A stretch of DNA of 64,000 nucleotides from Roseovarius aestuariivivens (GCF_004761875.1 NZ_SJEY01000004.1:270983-334982); one strand, 5' to 3'; positions 46,394 to 54,958 are shown, numbered from the stretch's first letter. Program-made: numbers and translations. The notes: a model not told the origin generated them from the sequence alone.

Positions 46394-46747
46394 ATGTTTG
46401 CAACACGTTTATGGACGGCCATAGCCTGTGTCGCATGGGCCACAGCGCCGGCGCTGGCCGACGAAGACTACGCCCCGGTTTGTGAACTGAAAGGCACAAA
46501 TGGCATGGTCACGATGCTGCTCTGCCCCGAGGGTTTGCAGCCCGAGACGCTGGCGCAGGAAGGCAAGGCGGCCTGCGATGGGCGCAAGCCCTGCGGCGCA
46601 TGGGTCTGGACAGACGCCAGCGCGATCCCCGAAGAGGCGCCCGACGCGCATGACAAGCTGCCTAAGGCAAGCGTACAACAGGCTTTGGCAATCTGGATGA
46701 ATGAGGCCGAGCAACTGATCTCGCTCGCAAAAGAAACGTCGGAGTAG
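46394..46747 (+). CDS. Small secreted protein with four cysteines, unknown
   Basis: The 117-aa product has a signal peptide (IACVAWATAPALA, cleavage before DEDY). The mature domain carries four cysteines, CELKGTNGMVTMLLC and ACDGRKPC, which could form two disulfides, and a helical C-terminal region. AAGGTG precedes the ATG at 46394; a GTG at 46385 in frame is less likely. It stands between divergent trxB and a convergent surface-protein gene. No family is recognised. Confidence 0.72.
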   Translation: MFATRLWTAIACVAWATAPALADEDYAPVCELKGTNGMVTMLLCPEGLQPETLAQEGKAACDGRKPCGAWVWTDASAIPEEAPDAHDKLPKASVQQALAIWMNEAEQLISLAKETSE

Positions 46748-46752
46748 TCCGG

Positions 46753-46786
46753 AAAAAGAACGGCCCGCCAATTTCGATGGCAGGCC
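46753..46786 (-). terminator. Intrinsic terminator after the vWA protein gene
   Basis: On the minus strand GGCCTGCC (46786-46779) pairs with GGCGGGCC (46769-46762), with one G-T pair, followed by GTTCTTTTT. It ends the leftward vWA gene, 32 bp past its stop. Confidence 0.8.
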
Positions 46787-46818
46787 GATCCTGATTCTAT
46801 CGCCTCAGAGGTTATGCG

Positions 46819-47616
46819 TCACGCAGCGCGCTTTTGCTTGCGTAGGCGCAATGCACCGAAGAAGCCGAGGCCTGTCAGAACCAGAGGCAGTCCGGCCGGC
46901 AGCGGGATCGGGTTCGCGATCCGCTGGACTTTTTTGCTGATCGCCTGATCATAGGCGGAACCAAAACCGCTTACCTCTAGAACGAAGGCGTTGCTTAGCG
47001 GGTTCGTGATGAGGTTTTCATCTTGGATGATCGGTTGAAGGCCGGTGCCGGCCGTGTCGAAAGCAAGCTCTGACAAGAAATTGCTGTTCGGCGCACCACC
47101 GAAGTTTTCGACGGCTTCGAAGCTCAGCGAGTCCCAGCCGTCACCGCGAACACCGTTCAATATCGTTTGCAGGCCGCTCAAGGAGGTTGTGCCAGAAGTG
47201 GGTTCGCCGTCGGTCATCATGTTAATGATACCAGCACTGCCTGTCGATGATCCCAGAAGACCGAAGGCGCAAGAGTAACAGGTATTGCCGCTAGAGTAGG
47301 CGTCATCGCGAATGTCATCGCCCAACGCTGTCTTGATATCTGCAGACGAAGAGTTGGGCCCGATTGAAGCTGATGCGACAACAGCTGCACCGCTCGAAAA
47401 GGAGATCACCTTCACGTTGTAGGTGTCCGGATTGTTTGCAAGCGACGCTTCGAGCGCGTCTGCCAGTGAGTCCATAGCAGCAGTGTAATCGCTTGAAGCA
47501 ACGCTTCCTGACTCATCCATCAGGAACGCTAAATCAAAAGTCGCAGCGTTCGCGCCTACCGCGCTTAGTGCCATGATAGAGGCGATCGCGGTTGCCTTGG
47601 TTATATGTTTGAACAT
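46819..47616 (-). CDS. vWA-domain surface protein with VPLPA-type sorting tail
   Basis: The 265-aa product has a signal peptide (residues 1-25) and a von Willebrand A domain with the MIDAS motif DESGS (34-38) and MMTDGEPTSG. The C terminus IPLPAGLPLVLTGLG, one TM helix and a basic RLRKQKRAA end match the VPLPA-CTERM sorting signal, processed by an exosortase in Rhodobacterales. Two cysteines in SGNTCYSCAFG may bond. It is probably exported and released or attached with extracellular polymer. GGGGGG stands 7 nt before the ATG. No exosortase gene is in the window. Confidence 0.88.
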   Translation of the reverse strand: MFKHITKATAIASIMALSAVGANAATFDLAFLMDESGSVASSDYTAAMDSLADALEASLANNPDTYNVKVISFSSGAAVVASASIGPNSSSADIKTALGDDIRDDAYSSGNTCYSCAFGLLGSSTGSAGIINMMTDGEPTSGTTSLSGLQTILNGVRGDGWDSLSFEAVENFGGAPNSNFLSELAFDTAGTGLQPIIQDENLITNPLSNAFVLEVSGFGSAYDQAISKKVQRIANPIPLPAGLPLVLTGLGFFGALRLRKQKRAA

Positions 47617-47937
47617 TTTTGTCCCCCCAATCGTTAAGAATGGTTGCGAAATTGACAGGAGATATCTGTAAGACGATCTCCAACTTGAAATTACCAAGGG
47701 CGAACAATCACTCGTCCACAAATCCAGAAGACGCAAAGCTGCGCCCTAAGCATGATGAAACATAACACGGAAATGCCGTAAAGTTAACCTTATTTCTCCA
47801 CTTTCTCCCGAACTCGGTGTCTTTGCAATGCAGGGCAGAGCAATCCTCAGAATTATATTTCGTATTATTGAAATATTATTGCGCAGGATCGGGCGGCTGA
47901 TATAATTTTCGGAAATTGTCCCGTATTGGAGCGAATC
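47617..47937. other. 321-bp AT-rich divergent control region
   Basis: No gene is seen. The right half is strongly AT-rich (around 47851-47880) and holds the likely lrp-type promoter. The left half would contain the vWA gene promoter, but no clear -10/-35 pair was recognised there. Confidence 0.65.
47879..47906 (+). promoter_or_regulatory. Candidate promoter of the Lrp-family gene
   Basis: TTGCGC (47879-47884), 16 nt, then a perfect TATAAT (47901-47906), about 31 bp before the ATG at 47938. Confidence 0.6.
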
Positions 47938-48438
47938 ATGCCGAATCCCCGCCTTGATGACATTGATCGCAGGATCCTGGCCGAGCTTCAGGCGGATGGG
48001 CGGATGACCAATGTCGAACTGGCGCGCCGGGTCGGCATTTCCGCGCCCCCCTGCCTGCGCCGTGTACGCACGCTCGAGGAACAGGGCTATATTCGTGGCT
48101 ATCATGCCGATGTGGACCCGCGCGAGCTTGGCTTCGAGGTGCAGGTCTTCGCCATGGTCGGTCTGCAAAGCCAGGCCGAGGCCGACCTTTCGGCCTTCGA
48201 AACCCGCTGCCGCAACTGGCCGCTCGTGCGCGAATGCCACATGCTCAACGGCGAAGTGGATTTCATCCTCAAATGCGTGGCCCCCGATCTGTCGACCTTC
48301 CAGCGGTTTCTGACCGGCGAACTGACCGCCGCCGATAATGTGGCGTCGGTCAAAACATCGCTGGTGATCCGCGGCGCCAAGGATGAACCGGGCGTTCCCT
48401 TCGACATTCTCGAAGAGCGGCTGAGCAAAAGCGCCTGA
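47938..48438 (+). CDS. Lrp/AsnC-family transcriptional regulator
   Basis: The 166-aa regulator has the AsnC-type helix-turn-helix (LDDIDRRILAELQADGRM, then VELARRVGISAPPCLRRVRTLEE) and a C-terminal ligand-binding RAM domain (from about residue 70). Members sense amino acids and bind as octamers. GGAG precedes the ATG at 47938; an in-frame TTG at 47926 was rejected. The AT-rich region upstream would suit Lrp-type autoregulation (inference). The target genes are unknown; the nearest candidate is the divergent vWA gene. Confidence 0.93.
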   Translation: MPNPRLDDIDRRILAELQADGRMTNVELARRVGISAPPCLRRVRTLEEQGYIRGYHADVDPRELGFEVQVFAMVGLQSQAEADLSAFETRCRNWPLVRECHMLNGEVDFILKCVAPDLSTFQRFLTGELTAADNVASVKTSLVIRGAKDEPGVPFDILEERLSKSA

Positions 48439-48453
48439 GGCGCGCACCCACGT

Positions 48454-49230
48454 TCAGATAATCGGAAGATCGAGCCGCGGCACCGCGGTCGTTCCGAAAT
48501 CGGCCGGTGTCTCGATGTGCGGGAACAGCGACAGGAAAAGCGTCAGCAGGTTCGGTCCGAGGTGACGCTCGAAGCCCATCCCGGGGTGAAAGCTTTCCGT
48601 CTCGATCCCGGCGGCCCGGATCACCGCGTGCCGGCGCAGCGCGATGTGATAAACCGTGACCGGGCGTGGCGGCGCGATCTCGACCACGTTGACGCCATCG
48701 GCCAGATCGCGCGCCGGAACCAGCATTCGTTCGCGGCCCAGGCCAAGATCGTGCCCGCGCGGCCGCGTCAGGATCCGCGCCCCGGGACCGACCAGCAGAT
48801 TGGCCTCCGGTTTGCCAAGGCCAAAGGCGTCGGGCATGATCCGCGTCAGACGGCAGGCCACTTGGTCAACCCCAAGCGCCTGCGGAACAAGCGTCATCGA
48901 CCCGATCCAGAGAACTTTCATCGGGCCGCGCGTTTCGGTCGACACGCTCATACCGGGATCGAGATCCTGCACGGCGATCTGACCGCGTGGCGTCGTAATC
49001 AATGTGCCGTGGCAAAAGGCGGAGAAAGCGGCTTCGAAGAACGGTGCGGCGGGTCCGATCTGCTCGGTCCAGTCCGGGGTGCCGTCCTTACGCAGAAACG
49101 CGATCTGGAATTTTCGCATCGCCCGATGCGCGCGCCCGGCGAACTGCGCGTCGACCGGTACGATCTTCGCATGTGTCTCCTGATCCGGGTCAGCCGCCTG
49201 TCTGTCGGCGGCCAGGGAGAGGGGGGCCAT
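48454..49230 (-). CDS. Hint (Hedgehog/intein)-domain protein
   Basis: The 258-aa product has a Hint-type splicing/autoprocessing core beginning SAFCHGTLITTPRGQIAVQDL (Cys73), with STETRGPMKVLWIG and a later LVGPGARILTRP block, as in the Hint_2 proteins frequent in Rhodobacteraceae. The catalytic Cys is kept, but no fused toxin or adhesin domain and no signal peptide are seen, so it may be a stand-alone processing domain. The first 70 residues are variable. Upstream lie tandem operator-like repeats at 49357-49403. The function is unknown. Confidence 0.82.
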   Translation of the reverse strand: MAPLSLAADRQAADPDQETHAKIVPVDAQFAGRAHRAMRKFQIAFLRKDGTPDWTEQIGPAAPFFEAAFSAFCHGTLITTPRGQIAVQDLDPGMSVSTETRGPMKVLWIGSMTLVPQALGVDQVACRLTRIMPDAFGLGKPEANLLVGPGARILTRPRGHDLGLGRERMLVPARDLADGVNVVEIAPPRPVTVYHIALRRHAVIRAAGIETESFHPGMGFERHLGPNLLTLFLSLFPHIETPADFGTTAVPRLDLPII

Positions 49231-49321
49231 GTCACATCACCTGTTTGCGCTCACCATGGCCGCGCCGGCCCCCACCGACGACGACAGCGCAATGATGTCG
49301 GATTTCAAACTGTCACGATGT

Positions 49322-49351
49322 CAGCTAGCCATGGCGCCGGAAAGCCGTCAA
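49322..49351 (-). promoter_or_regulatory. Weak candidate promoter of the Hint gene
   Basis: On the minus strand TTGACG (49351-49346) and TAGCTG (49327-49322) are 18 nt apart. The -35 lies directly next to the tandem repeats, so a protein bound there could block or assist polymerase. Confidence 0.35.
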
Positions 49352-49356
49352 ATTCA

Positions 49357-49403
49357 TGTACAATTTGTATAAACGGGGGGAACAATATTGTACAATTTGT
49401 ACA
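49357..49403. promoter_or_regulatory. Tandem operator-like repeats upstream of the Hint gene
   Basis: TGTACAATTTGTA occurs at 49357-49369 and 49389-49401, 32 bp apart, close to three helical turns. The second copy extends to a near-perfect inverted repeat TGTACAATTTGTACA (49389-49403). The block is markedly AT-rich against the GC-rich background and stands 127-173 bp before the Hint gene start. Confidence 0.6.
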
Positions 49404-49463
49404 AATTGTTCCTCGCGGCCTCTCAACTTCGCCACATTCTCTCACCGCTCATCTCGAATCAAC

Positions 49464-49488
49464 AAGGCCGCCCCGACGGGACGGCCTT
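49464..49488. terminator. Bidirectional hairpin terminator after the 42-codon gene
   Basis: AAGGCCGCCCC (49464-49474) pairs with GGGACGGCCTT (49478-49488) around GAC. The leftward tail is TTGTTGATT and the rightward tail is TTTGTC, both partly T-rich. It most likely ends the leftward 42-codon gene. Confidence 0.7.
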
Positions 49489-49526
49489 TGTCATAATTCT
49501 GGTCCAGGTTTGCCCGGCTGAACGGC

Positions 49527-49655
49527 TCAGGCTGTTTTCAGAACGGCCCTGACCGGCGCGACGCGTGCAGCATAACGCACGCCGCGGTGAAAGGGCAGGG
49601 CCGGCATGTCCGACTTGCTCGTTTCGATCACCGATTTCATCCAACGCTTCTTCAT
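49527..49655 (-). CDS. Small 42-aa basic protein
   Basis: The frame encodes MKKRWMKSVIETSKSDMPAL followed by PFHRGVRYAARVAPVRAVLK and TA. AAGGA stands 7 nt before the ATG and a hairpin terminator follows the stop by about 40 bp, so it has the layout of a complete small gene. The protein is basic, has no TM segment, and its N-terminal half looks like one helix. It is preceded by about 290 bp of AT-rich non-coding DNA. A similar small protein may be widespread in roseobacters, but that is recollection rather than evidence here. Confidence 0.68.
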   Translation of the reverse strand: MKKRWMKSVIETSKSDMPALPFHRGVRYAARVAPVRAVLKTA

Positions 49656-49903
49656 GATGATTCCTTTCGTTTTCTTGTCTGCCTCAGCCGCGTGTCGCGG
49701 TGTTCTTGTTGTTTCTGAGGTCAGTATCGCGCTGGTTTGGGGCCAAGATTTGGCGACTGTATAAAAACTTTCATGAAGTTTCGAAATTTTCCGGCGCGAA
49801 TGGGCTCCACGCTGTGGAATCTCGTAACATCCTGAAAAAATGCAATATTATTCGGCTTTCAGCAACAGTTACGCGAAGCGGTCCGGGATTGTTTCAGGAA
49901 TTG

Positions 49904-49929
49904 GGGCAATCTCGTGATCGGGATTGCCC
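49904..49929. repeat. 8-bp inverted repeat after pgeF
   Basis: GGGCAATC (49904-49911) pairs with GATTGCCC (49922-49929). It lies 15 bp past the pgeF stop on the minus strand and may serve as the 3' end of the lgt-midA-pgeF transcript. No T-run follows. Confidence 0.55.
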
Positions 49930-49943
49930 AGTTCGTGCCGCAA

Positions 49944-50699
49944 TCAGAGCCGGATGACGGAAATCAGCCGTCCATAATCCGCCTCGCCCGCGTGCGTGGT
50001 GCGACGGTATGAATAGAATCGCTCGGGGTCCGCGTAGGTGCAGTGCCGTGTCCAGCCCGCCTCGCCCACGCCTGCCCGCCGCAGCCGGTGCACGCCATAG
50101 CCCGGCAGATCGAAGTGATACTTGCCGTTCTCACCATTGACGAAGAACCGGTGGTTCTCCGGATCGTCGTCCAGAAACCGTTCCAGGAATTCCTGCCCGA
50201 CCTCATAGGCGCTCTGACTGATCGATGGCCCGATCACCGCCCGGACCCGTCCCGCCTCGGCGCCGAGCCGTTCCATCGCCGCGACCGTCGCTTCGAGCAC
50301 CCCATCAAGCGCGCCGCGCCAGCCCGCATGCGCCGCGCCGATCACCCCGGCCTCGGCGTCTGCGAAGAGCACGGGCTGGCAATCTGCCGTCAGCACGGCA
50401 AGCGCCAAGCCCGGTGTCGCGGTCACCATGCCGTCGGCCTTGGCCTTACCGTCTTTTGGGCCCTCAACGATTTCCACGTCGGATGAATGGACCTGGTGCA
50501 CGGTCACCAAAGCATCCGGTGCGACATCCATCGCTTTGGCCACGCGGCCGCGATTGATCGACACGATTTCTGCCAGATCCGAGGATCCCTTGCCGCAATT
50601 CAACCCGGAGAAGACCCCAGAGGATGCCCCGCCCCTTCGGGTGAAAAAACCGTGGCGAAGCGGCGCAAGTCGGTTGTCGGTCAGGATTTCTAGCGTCAT
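49944..50699 (-). CDS. pgeF: Peptidoglycan editing factor / multicopper-oxidase-like PgeF (YfiH)
   Basis: The 251-aa protein belongs to the YfiH/laccase-domain family. Landmarks are VHQVHSSDV (metal His), TADCQPVLFAD (Cys), and HAGWRGALDGV. Members remove wrongly placed residues from peptidoglycan precursors in E. coli, and related proteins act on purine nucleosides. It is the last gene of the lgt-midA-pgeF operon, overlapping midA by 4 bp (ATGA). Confidence 0.92.
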   Translation of the reverse strand: MTLEILTDNRLAPLRHGFFTRRGGASSGVFSGLNCGKGSSDLAEIVSINRGRVAKAMDVAPDALVTVHQVHSSDVEIVEGPKDGKAKADGMVTATPGLALAVLTADCQPVLFADAEAGVIGAAHAGWRGALDGVLEATVAAMERLGAEAGRVRAVIGPSISQSAYEVGQEFLERFLDDDPENHRFFVNGENGKYHFDLPGYGVHRLRRAGVGEAGWTRHCTYADPERFYSYRRTTHAGEADYGRLISVIRL

Positions 50700-51763
50700 G
50701 GATCGAGCCCCGGCGGCGGCGCGGCGCCCTCGGGATAAAGCGCCATTGCCTTGAAGAGCGTCCCCATTTCACCCGGCGCGGTCAAGCGTCGATGTGCGGC
50801 CACATGCGCATCGAGCTTGGTCCCGGACAGATGCTGTGCAAGCGCCTGCGCCCGGGTCGTGATACCAAGCCGTTCGAGAAAGATGCCCTGAGGCGTCACC
50901 TTGCTGTGATGACAGCCTTCGGGTACCGCGCGGGCCAAAGCCTCAAAGTCTACATGCGCCGTCAGGTCAGCCTCGCCCGGCGCCTCGAGAAACGGCACGG
51001 GTGCCTGCGCACGCACGGCCTGAAGCGTGTCGCCGAGCGAGCGCCAGTCGCCGTAGTCTATGACGATGGCCGTGCCGCCCCGTGTCGCGATGCGGGTGCC
51101 GAGCGCCTCGATCACCGCGGGGGCGGTCGGGCATAGCTCAACCGCGTCGCCATCTTTTGTGTCCGCAAGTCGGTGCGCCAGGGCGGGGACAGACTTCACA
51201 TCCTCCAGACCCGCCACAAGCGCGCCCCGACGCTCTCCCACAACACGTTCGCGCCAACCTTCGTCTGCCCGGATAAGTTGGCGGATAGGCAGCGCATCGA
51301 AAAACTCGTTCGCTACGGCAAATGTCGGCAGATCGGGCAGGTCGTCGACCCGCTCCAGCCACGTGGCGCGGTCTTCGCCCAGTTCCGCTGCTTGGCGAGC
51401 ACGCAGCACGGGCGAGGCCTCCACGAGGTAGAGCGTCAGCGCTTCGTGAAAGCCCGGGACACCCTTCGCGGCACGCAGGAGATCGGTCATAAGCGTGCCG
51501 CGCCCCGGCCCCAGTTCCACCAGGGCGAAGGGGCTGGGTCGTCCTTGATCCATCCACGCCTGCGCAAGGCAAAGGCCCAGAAGCTCGCCGAACATCTGGC
51601 TGATTTCGGGGGCCGTTATGAAATCGCCACCGGCGCCCAGAGGGTCGCGTGTCATGTAATAGCCGTACTGTGGATGCATCAGGCAGGCACCCATGAAGGC
51701 GTCCATGCGCATCGGGCCGCTGGCGCGGATCTGCGCGGCGAGGATATCGGAAAGCGCGGTCAT
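50696..51763 (-). CDS. SAM-dependent methyltransferase of the MidA/NDUFAF7 family
   Basis: The 355-aa methyltransferase shows [26 protein letters not shown] and the SAM site [13 protein letters not shown], plus [13 protein letters not shown], all typical of the NDUFAF7/MidA family. The mitochondrial member methylates an arginine of a complex I subunit, so a respiratory complex I role is plausible. The ATG at 51763 overlaps the lgt stop by 4 bp, and its stop overlaps pgeF by 4 bp. Confidence 0.92.
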   Translation of the reverse strand: MTALSDILAAQIRASGPMRMDAFMGACLMHPQYGYYMTRDPLGAGGDFITAPEISQMFGELLGLCLAQAWMDQGRPSPFALVELGPGRGTLMTDLLRAAKGVPGFHEALTLYLVEASPVLRARQAAELGEDRATWLERVDDLPDLPTFAVANEFFDALPIRQLIRADEGWRERVVGERRGALVAGLEDVKSVPALAHRLADTKDGDAVELCPTAPAVIEALGTRIATRGGTAIVIDYGDWRSLGDTLQAVRAQAPVPFLEAPGEADLTAHVDFEALARAVPEGCHHSKVTPQGIFLERLGITTRAQALAQHLSGTKLDAHVAAHRRLTAPGEMGTLFKAMALYPEGAAPPPGLDP

Positions 51764-52650
51764 GCCGCGCGTCTTCGCGCCCGAACGATCATGTAGACTC
51801 CGAAGGCGATCATCGGCAGGCAAAGGATCTGCCCCATGGTCAGGCCCCAGCCGTTCACGTGCCATGCAAGGCCGAGAGGATTGCCGGGGCTGACGAACTG
51901 CGCATCCGGTTGCCGCACGAATTCCACCGCGAACCGGGCAAGCCCGTAGCCGGTAAAAAAGAGTCCGGTGATCAAACCTACACGCGCCAGGGCTCGGCGA
52001 CGAAAAGCCAGATAAATCAGGACACCCCCGAGAATAAGCCCTTCCAGAAGCGCCTCATAGAGTTGCGAGGGGTGGCGCGCGCAAAAGCCCGCGACCTGAC
52101 CGGCGCAGTCCTGCGCCGCCGCGCCCGGAAAGATCACACCCCACGGCAGATCGGTGGGCCGACCCCAAAGCTCGCCGTTGATGAAATTGGCGACCCGGCC
52201 AAGGAAAAGCCCGACCGGCGTCGCCATGCAAAGCACATCGGCCACCGAGAGCCACGCGATACCCTGCCGCCACGACCACAGCACACAGGCCGTGATCACG
52301 CCCAAAAGACCGCCGTGAAAGGACATACCTCCCTGCCAGACCATCAGGATCTCGCCCGGATTAGCAAGGTAATAGCCAGGTTGGTAGAAAAGCACGAACC
52401 CCAACCGCCCGCCGAGCACGACACCAAGGATGACCCAGGTGGCCAGATCCTCGACCTGGTCGGGGTGCATCACAGGCGTGTTCCCGGCCCAGATAGCCGG
52501 ACGTCGCGTGGCCATCACCACAAGCCGCCAGCCAATGATGATACCGACGATATATGAAAGCGCATACCACCGAAGGGCGAACTCCGCCCCGAAGATCGAG
52601 ATCGAGAAAAGCTCGGGGGAAATGTCGGGAAATCGGATCGCTGCCTGCAT
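51760..52650 (-). CDS. lgt: Prolipoprotein diacylglyceryl transferase
   Basis: The 296-aa inner-membrane enzyme adds diacylglycerol to the lipobox cysteine of prolipoproteins. The Lgt signature [17 protein letters not shown] is present, with [13 protein letters not shown] and [13 protein letters not shown], and about seven TM helices. The ATG at 52650 follows AGAGG. The frame extends far upstream, but that part is a shadow of the divergent ubiK region. It heads the lgt-midA-pgeF operon. Confidence 0.96.
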   Translation of the reverse strand: MQAAIRFPDISPELFSISIFGAEFALRWYALSYIVGIIIGWRLVVMATRRPAIWAGNTPVMHPDQVEDLATWVILGVVLGGRLGFVLFYQPGYYLANPGEILMVWQGGMSFHGGLLGVITACVLWSWRQGIAWLSVADVLCMATPVGLFLGRVANFINGELWGRPTDLPWGVIFPGAAAQDCAGQVAGFCARHPSQLYEALLEGLILGGVLIYLAFRRRALARVGLITGLFFTGYGLARFAVEFVRQPDAQFVSPGNPLGLAWHVNGWGLTMGQILCLPMIAFGVYMIVRARRRAA

Positions 52651-52747
52651 GTCTGCCTCTTGCCCGTGGCCTCGGGGCAAGTCAACCTTGCCCGCACGCA
52701 CCGTGATCTCCATATAAGATACAGAAACGCAACGCCGGAGCGACACC

Positions 52748-52993
52748 ATGCAGACCAGAAACAAAGTGCTCGACGATCTGAGCCAGCTGATGACCAACGC
52801 GATGGGCGTGGCGCAGGGCGCCAAGTCCGAGGCCGAGACGGCGATGAAGTCGATGATTGACCGTTGGCTGGCCGAGCGCGATTTCGTGACCCGCGAGGAA
52901 TTCGACGCCGTGCGCGCCATGGCGCAGAAGGCGCGCGAGGAAAACGAAGCCTTGAAGGCACGGCTCGATGCGCTGGAAAAGGGCGCCGAGTAA
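52748..52993 (+). CDS. ubiK: Ubiquinone biosynthesis accessory factor UbiK
   Basis: The 81-aa protein matches the UbiK/BMFP family: an N-terminal amphipathic region ([20 protein letters not shown]) and a C-terminal coiled coil ([18 protein letters not shown]). UbiK helps assemble the soluble ubiquinone complex and can associate with membranes. CGGAG precedes the ATG. It is divergent from lgt, with 97 bp between starts containing TATAAG-like -10 sequences. Confidence 0.9.
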   Translation: MQTRNKVLDDLSQLMTNAMGVAQGAKSEAETAMKSMIDRWLAERDFVTREEFDAVRAMAQKAREENEALKARLDALEKGAE

Positions 52994-53203
52994 CGCGCGC
53001 TGGGCCTTTCAGGTCCATCTGACGTGGCGGCAGGCGGCGGGATGCCGCGCAGGCCCAACCGCGACATCGGCGGGCTGCCGCTGACCCCACAGGGCGGGCG
53101 GCTGTGATGGGATCCTTCAGGAACGTCTGCCGCACTCCCCGCATTCCTCTTTGACATTCACGCGGGCAGAAGTGGCCCGCAAGACGACGAAGGAGGACTC
53201 TTC

Positions 53204-53725
53204 ATGAAACCGACATTCACATCCGCGATTGCCCTGGCCGCAATGCTGTCCGTGCCCGCCGTGGGCATGGCCGCGAGCGACACGAAGACCGAGGCCGACG
53301 CCGAGGCAAGCGTTTCCACCCAGGCCGGCGACGTCGCGGAAGAGGTCGGCGATACGGTTTACGCCATCGGCGAAAGCACGACCGATGCCGCGCAGGCCGG
53401 CGTCGATGCCGTGGGCGGCGTGGCCGAGGATGCTTATGATGCCGCAAGCGACATCTCGGCAGAGCTCGACGCCGCGCTGACCGGCGACGCGGAAGTCTAC
53501 AGCAAGGACGGCGAGCTACTCGGGACCTATACCGGCACGGATTCCAGCGGTTCGCTGGCCATTATCGACCTCGACGGCGAGATGGAAGGCGCAGACGACA
53601 AAGCCGTGGAGCGCGCCGGTGTTCGGATGGACAACCTGATGGTTGGCGAAAACGGCGTGACCGTCGACATGACGAAAGCTCAGTTCGCAAACGCGCTGAA
53701 AACCGGCAAGAAATCCAAAGGCTAA
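53204..53725 (+). CDS. Secreted acidic protein with PRC-barrel-like end
   Basis: The 173-aa product has a signal peptide (residues 1-23, cleavage AVGMAAS). A low-complexity acidic Ala/Asp/Glu/Val-rich helical region follows (about 24-95). The C-terminal part (about 96-170) reads like a PRC-barrel (DAEVYSKDGELLGTYTGTD, then strands). GGAGG lies close before the ATG. Its own terminator follows. It is probably abundant in the periplasm or envelope (inference). The function is unknown. Confidence 0.75.
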   Translation: MKPTFTSAIALAAMLSVPAVGMAASDTKTEADAEASVSTQAGDVAEEVGDTVYAIGESTTDAAQAGVDAVGGVAEDAYDAASDISAELDAALTGDAEVYSKDGELLGTYTGTDSSGSLAIIDLDGEMEGADDKAVERAGVRMDNLMVGENGVTVDMTKAQFANALKTGKKSKG

Positions 53726-53755
53726 TATTGCCTGAATTTTGACCGAATGAAGATC

Positions 53756-53782
53756 ATGGCCGTCCTGCGGGGCGGCCATTTT
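53756..53782 (+). terminator. Intrinsic terminator after the PRC-like gene
   Basis: ATGGCCGTCC (53756-53765) pairs with GGGCGGCCAT (53770-53779), with one G-T pair, then TTTTCGTT. Confidence 0.82.
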
Positions 53783-53855
53783 CGTTGGCGCTTTGTCTGC
53801 GCGCGTGGTCTGCTAGCCCTGGCATTGACAGGAACCGCGCCGGGAGGGCCATCAG

Positions 53856-54878
53856 ATGACATCGCCCGATTACGAGATTTTCGAGTTTGCCGATTTTGCG
53901 CTCCAACGCGGTATGACACTCCCTACAGCGCGGATCGCCTACAAGACCTACGGGATTCTGGCCAAGGATCGCTCCAACGTGATCCTCTACCCCACCTCCT
54001 ATGGCGCGCAGCATTACGACACCGAGTGGCTGATCGGGCCGGGCCGTGTCCTTGATCCCGAGCGCTATTTTATCGTGATCCCGAATATGTTGGGCAATGG
54101 GTTGTCGACCTCGCCATCGAATATCGGCTCGCCATTCGGGCCAGAGCGCTGTCCGGACTTCACGCATTGGGACAATGTGCACGCGCAGAAGCGCCTTCTC
54201 GAGGAAATGTTCGGCGTCGGGCATCTGGCCTTGATCTACGGTTGGTCCATGGGTGCGCAGCAGGCTCTGCACTGGGGCGCACTTTTTCCAGACAGGGTGG
54301 CGCGGATCTGTGCGGTTTGCGGGACGGCGCGGACCTCGGTGCACAATGCCGTCTTCTTGCAGGGGCTGCGCGCCGCCCTGCAAACGGATGCGGCGTGGGA
54401 CGGCTTGCGGTTCACCCGTCATCCGGTGCGTGGATTGCGCGCCTTCGGACGGATCTACGCGGGCTGGGCCATGTCACAGGCGTTCTACCGTCAACGTCTT
54501 TATGAACAGGCAGGCTATGCCTCGCTCGAGGATTTCCTCGTGCGGTTTTGGGAGGCGCTCTATATCCGCCGCGATCCGCATGACCTTTTGTCCAGTATCG
54601 CCACTTGGATCGCCTCGGATATCTCGGACAATTTCGTGTTCAACGGCGATCTCGATGCGGCTCTCGGGGCGATCAAGGCCCGCACGATCATGATGCCGTC
54701 GCGGACTGATCTCTATTTCCGCGCCACAGATGCAGAGGCGGAAGCGGCGCGGATGCCGAACGCCACGTTCCGTCTTCTGGATTCCGATTGGGGGCATCGT
54801 GCCGGCAATCCCACATGGCACGCCCCGGATGAGACGGCCTTGCGGGAGGCAGTCAGGGATCTTTTGGCCACGGACTAA
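53856..54878 (+). CDS. Alpha/beta hydrolase, homoserine acetyltransferase (MetX)-like
   Basis: The 340-aa protein is a MetX-like alpha/beta hydrolase. The nucleophile is Ser131 in YGWSMGAQQALHW, the likely acid is the Asp in PSRTDLYF, and the His is in WGHRAGNPTW. True MetX has GGSMGG at the elbow, so acyltransferase activity on homoserine is doubtful and a hydrolase role is open. No other methionine genes are adjacent. It is flanked by its own upstream terminator and a long downstream leader region. Confidence 0.85.
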   Translation: MTSPDYEIFEFADFALQRGMTLPTARIAYKTYGILAKDRSNVILYPTSYGAQHYDTEWLIGPGRVLDPERYFIVIPNMLGNGLSTSPSNIGSPFGPERCPDFTHWDNVHAQKRLLEEMFGVGHLALIYGWSMGAQQALHWGALFPDRVARICAVCGTARTSVHNAVFLQGLRAALQTDAAWDGLRFTRHPVRGLRAFGRIYAGWAMSQAFYRQRLYEQAGYASLEDFLVRFWEALYIRRDPHDLLSSIATWIASDISDNFVFNGDLDAALGAIKARTIMMPSRTDLYFRATDAEAEAARMPNATFRLLDSDWGHRAGNPTWHAPDETALREAVRDLLATD

Positions 54879-54929
54879 CTCCACTTGCGCGACGCGGGTC
54901 TTCGCCCAAAGCTTGATATGATTTTCATG

Positions 54930-54958
54930 TCATCCACAACTTCTTGCGGTTATCCCCA
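54930..54958. other. Two DnaA-box-like sequences
   Basis: TCATCCACA (54930-54938) and TTATCCCCA (54950-54958) each differ by one base from the DnaA box TTATCCACA and are 20 bp apart. They lie in the intergenic region before the YbjN-like gene. Other origin features are not seen. Confidence 0.3.

Noticed and set aside
53090..53203. An EcfG-type promoter GGAAC-N17-CATT before the PRC-like gene
   Set aside because: The second element does not match CGTT well, and no supporting regulator or conserved spacing is visible.
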